A stretch of DNA of 8,219 nt, taken from S010-17 sp036478895. GTDB lineage: Bacteria > Bacteroidota > Bacteroidia > Flavobacteriales > Flavobacteriaceae. Shown one piece after another: positions 6,240 through 8,219 of this stretch. A program made the translations under genes and the position numbers. The stretch is taken from contig JAZGEV010000031.1 in assembly GCA_036478895.1 (NCBI GenBank), positions 1 to 8,219 of the forward strand, written 5' to 3'. The notes beneath the pieces are model-generated. The model worked only from the letters and a program-made list of their open reading frames with translations. It searched no databases and was not told the DNA's origin. How positions within the stretch are numbered: the first letter of the stretch is position 1; each line of letters begins with the position of its first letter.

Positions 6240-7094
6240 ATGAAAAAATCACTTTATTTCCTTTGCATTATTATTTTTAATTTACATTGTTATTCACAAG
6301 ACGATCTTTTAAAGGATTTAGATGAAGATGTTGTTGTTGATACTAAAATAAACAACACCTTTGAAGCTTTAAAAATCATCAATATAGAGTCAACAGAATT
6401 AGCAGGTGAAAAGGAATTTTACTTTTTAATTGCGCATCGTTTTGGCAGCTTAAAAAATGGGTTTGACGATTTGTTTGGATTGGATGTTGCAACAATAAAA
6501 TTCAGTTTTTTCTATGGTGTAAAAGATTGGTTACAACTTGGGGTTGCTCGTAGTGAATTTAAAAAAATGTATGATATTAATGCCAAATATCGTTTTATGA
6601 CTCAAGAAACGGACGGCTTTCCTTTTACCATTTCTGGCTTTAGTAGTATTGGTATCAATACCGTTTTAAAAAAACGAAACTTTCCAAAAATGACATTCAA
6701 TCATCGCTTAACCTATTTATCAGAATTATTGATATCGCGTAAAATGAATGATAATTTATCATTGCAAATTGCACCAATTTTTATTCACGAAAATTTAGTA
6801 GCAAATCCAAATCAAAGCAACTCACAATTCGCTTTGTCATTAGCAGGAAGTTATAAAATATCAGACAGTTGGTCAATTACTACAGAATACACACCGCATC
6901 TTAACAGAGCTACTAACTCAAATTTTGCTGATGCCTTATCATTTGGATTAGATTGGCAAGTTGGTGGTCACGTTTTTCAATTAATGTTTACCAATTCACA
7001 ACCTTTAAATGATTCGCATTATGTAACAAACGCAACTGGTGTTTGGGAAAAAGGCGATGTTTATTTTGGGTTTAATTTATATCGCGTTTTTTGA
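6240..7094 (+). CDS. DUF5777-like outer-membrane beta-barrel protein
   Basis: The 284-residue protein starts with a signal peptide (MKKSLYFLCIIIFNLHCYSQ, cleaved before DDLL at 21). After an acidic stretch comes a long run of alternating amphipathic strands typical of an outer-membrane barrel, ending in aromatic F284 as barrel proteins often do. The section EFYFLIAHRFGSLKNGFDDL (59-78), FGLDVATIKFSFFYGVKDWL (79-98) and GVARSEFKKMYDINAKYRF (101-119) fits what I remember of the DUF5777 family of Bacteroidota, whose function is not established. A cysteine at 17 lies in the signal peptide, but its context is not a good lipobox. The gene is divergent from the cytochrome gene, and barrels of this family tend to sit near cytochrome and YceI genes, so a shared envelope process is plausible. 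No simple terminator follows; the structured repeat begins 36 bases later. Confidence 0.85.
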   Translation: MKKSLYFLCIIIFNLHCYSQDDLLKDLDEDVVVDTKINNTFEALKIINIESTELAGEKEFYFLIAHRFGSLKNGFDDLFGLDVATIKFSFFYGVKDWLQLGVARSEFKKMYDINAKYRFMTQETDGFPFTISGFSSIGINTVLKKRNFPKMTFNHRLTYLSELLISRKMNDNLSLQIAPIFIHENLVANPNQSNSQFALSLAGSYKISDSWSITTEYTPHLNRATNSNFADALSFGLDWQVGGHVFQLMFTNSQPLNDSHYVTNATGVWEKGDVYFGFNLYRVF

Positions 7095-7130
7095 TGTAAT
7101 TATTTTGTATTGGCTGACTTTGTTGATTAT

Positions 7131-7313
7131 AACGGTTAGGCTATGGTTAGTACGGGATTTCGAAGGGCAAAACTTTCGATTAAGCACTTAGCCAAATTTT
7201 TAATTTTTTCTTTATTTTTAACAGACACGCAAAATTGAAAATTTTGCGGACTTTGTAAAATGCACTTCACTTTGGGTTAAGCACTAAAACCCGTATTAAC
7301 TATAGCCATTGTT
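7131..7313 (+). repeat. Long branched inverted-repeat element
   Basis: This 183-nt non-coding element can fold on the plus strand into several stems. The basal stem pairs 7139-7160 with 7286-7307 (19 Watson-Crick pairs, 2 G-T, 1 mismatch) and extends outward through 7131-7136 with 7308-7313 after a 2-nt bulge (7137-7138). Inside are a 6-bp hairpin (7161-7166/7173-7178), a 10-bp stem (7187-7196 with 7271-7281, one G bulge) and, beyond it, a perfect 9-bp hairpin with a GAA loop (7228-7236/7240-7248). TTAAGCACT occurs twice (7180-7188, 7277-7285). All wobble pairs have G on the left and T on the right. It may be a mobile-element or recombination site (attC-like in general form), a structured RNA, or a terminator for the barrel gene. 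Confidence 0.75.
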
Positions 7314-7320
7314 GCACTAA

Positions 7321-7334
7321 AGCCCATTCGGGCT
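7321..7334 (+). repeat. Short GC-rich hairpin
   Basis: AGCCC (7321-7325) and GGGCT (7330-7334) pair around the loop ATTC, a GC-rich stem in otherwise AT-rich DNA, just after the branched repeat. Subterminal palindromes of this kind occur at ends of rolling-circle-type insertion elements, so it may mark the element end. No T-run follows, so it is not a typical terminator. Confidence 0.6.
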
Positions 7335-7355
7335 AGCTTCTCAAAAATACTTAAA

Positions 7356-7380
7356 TTAATGGTGATATTATCATTATTAA
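7356..7380 (+). repeat. Palindrome just upstream of the recombinase gene
   Basis: TTAATGGTGATA (7356-7367) and TATCATTATTAA (7369-7380) are complementary around one central base; the only two imperfect positions are G-T wobbles with G on the left. It ends 15 bases before the recombinase ATG, so it could be an operator bound by a dimer or an mRNA hairpin affecting initiation. Confidence 0.55.
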
Positions 7381-7395
7381 TCAAAAAGTATGATC

Positions 7396-8219
7396 ATGAA
7401 AGCAATTAAAAAACCAACCCTTATTGAACAAGCTATTACTAATGTAATAGGTTTCGAGCAAATTAACAACAAACTCGAAAGAAAAGTAAAATTAAATAGT
7501 CTCAGTAAAAGCACTTACACCAATTATGCTAGAGCCATTGCTAGAGTAAGTCTACACTTCAACAAAACTCCTTTAGAATTATCCTTAGATCAACTGGAAG
7601 ACTATTTACTCCTTCAAAAAAATAGCTGGCAGCCTTCTGAAAGCTATTTCAAACATACCGTCTATGGCCTTCGATTTCTTTATAGATTGTATGACCGTAA
7701 TGCGGATTCTCTCAAACTTCCTATAATTCAAAAATCAAAAAAACTTCCCGTCGTCCTTAGTGTAAATGAATGCAAACGCCTTTTTAAAGCTCCCAAAATG
7801 ATCAAACATCGGGTTATGCTTTCTTTGATCTATTCCGCTGGTCTTCGAATGTGCGAACTAAAAAATCTCCGCAAATCCGATATTGATCACGACCGTATGC
7901 TAATTCATATTCGACAAAGTAAATATAATAAAGATCGATATGTCATGCTTTCAAATCTCATTCGCAAAGGCATCTGTAAATACTTAGATTTTGAACAACC
8001 AAAAGTTTGGTTATTCAATGGACGAACTAAGAAATGTCACATCTCCTCAACCGGCGTACAATGGGCCATGCGGGAAGCTAGAAAAAAAGCAGGTATTGAC
8101 AAACATGCTACCGTTCATACCCTAAGACATTCTTATGCCACTCATGCACTAGAAATGGGCATGGATATCGAAACCCTCAGAAAAAATTTAGGGCATGCCA
8201 GTATTCAAACAACTATGGT
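7396..8219 (+). CDS. Tyrosine recombinase (phage integrase family), 3' end outside window
   Basis: The visible 274 codons are open to the window end. Residues about 20-115 form the N-terminal SAM-like DNA-binding domain (STYTNYARAIARVSLHF at 39-55; YFKHTVYGLRFLYRL at 84-98). The catalytic domain shows arm R151 (YSAGLRMCEL), K176 in QSKYNKDRYVML, H241 and R244 in HTLRHSYATH, and H267 in LGHASIQTT. The nucleophilic tyrosine is expected one codon past the window edge (family pattern TTMVYLH). All visible catalytic residues are intact, so the gene looks functional as far as seen. ATG 7396 is chosen; ATG 7390, two codons upstream in frame, is equally possible. Sequence and compact size recall XerC/D-like enzymes carried by Bacteroidota mobile elements rather than the chromosomal XerC/D. 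By eye its codons (CTC, ATC, CGC, ACC) are richer in G/C-ending choices than in neighbouring genes, consistent with transfer. Confidence 0.9.
   Translation, partial: MKAIKKPTLIEQAITNVIGFEQINNKLERKVKLNSLSKSTYTNYARAIARVSLHFNKTPLELSLDQLEDYLLLQKNSWQPSESYFKHTVYGLRFLYRLYDRNADSLKLPIIQKSKKLPVVLSVNECKRLFKAPKMIKHRVMLSLIYSAGLRMCELKNLRKSDIDHDRMLIHIRQSKYNKDRYVMLSNLIRKGICKYLDFEQPKVWLFNGRTKKCHISSTGVQWAMREARKKAGIDKHATVHTLRHSYATHALEMGMDIETLRKNLGHASIQTTM

Larger units (their letters stand above)
7315..8219 (+). mobile_element. Putative start of a mobile element with a tyrosine recombinase
   Basis: The right end of the window holds hairpins followed by a recombinase gene running off the edge. In Bacteroidota, recombinases of this type are often followed by an IS91-type transposase with a zinc-binding domain; this is recalled knowledge and no transposase is visible here. 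The left boundary is not defined: there is no recognisable terminal repeat or target duplication, and IS91-type elements do not make duplications. The boundary is placed just after the branched repeat, which might equally belong to the element. Confidence 0.4.

Noticed and set aside
7180..7285. CRISPR-like direct repeats (TTAAGCACT twice)
   Set aside because: Only two 9-base copies inside one folded element, with no regular spacers.
7131..7313. Classical integron attC site
   Set aside because: General form fits (long imperfect palindrome), but the edges do not match the RYYYAAC/GTTRRRY core boxes and no gene-cassette array is visible; kept only as a loose comparison.

Overview
The window is AT-rich chromosomal DNA whose gene content and signals fit a member of the Bacteroidota, most likely a flavobacterium. 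Clues are the flavobacterial type of MutL, a recF gene followed by a small DciA/DUF721-type gene, a DUF5777-like outer-membrane barrel, Bacteroidota-style promoters (TTG, about 18 bp, then TAnnTTTG) and weak or absent Shine-Dalgarno sequences.

Left block (1-3101, minus strand). A TPR membrane protein gene has its own promoter and a strong hairpin terminator. It is followed by a separate unit: a small one-helix membrane protein overlapping mutL by one base (TAATG), then, directly after the mutL stop, the first 12 codons of what looks like a rhomboid protease gene, broken by a stop at the window edge. As I remember flavobacterial genomes, ribH often lies between the TPR gene and the small gene; here only a terminator and a -7 box lie there.

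Middle block (3214-4620, plus strand). recF and a DUF721/DciA-like gene form a two-gene operon for replication and repair. It ends in a bidirectional terminator shared with the convergent yceI-like gene.

Envelope block (4677-7094). Four exported proteins of alternating orientation lie together: a YceI-like periplasmic protein, an OB-fold (tRNA_anti-like) membrane-anchored protein, a monohaem cytochrome c lipoprotein and a DUF5777-like beta-barrel. All four are predicted to act in the periplasm or outer membrane, which suggests a shared, still undefined envelope role, perhaps handling a redox-active or lipophilic ligand.

Right end (7095-8219). A non-coding stretch of about 295 bases holds the most unusual structure in the window: a ~183-nt element that folds into a long basal stem with internal branches. 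All G-T wobble pairs are placed so that only the plus strand keeps the fold. Two further hairpins follow, then a tyrosine recombinase gene cut off by the window edge just before its catalytic tyrosine. This end is probably the start of a mobile element, possibly one of the Bacteroidota elements that pair a tyrosine recombinase with an IS91-type transposase, though no transposase is visible here.
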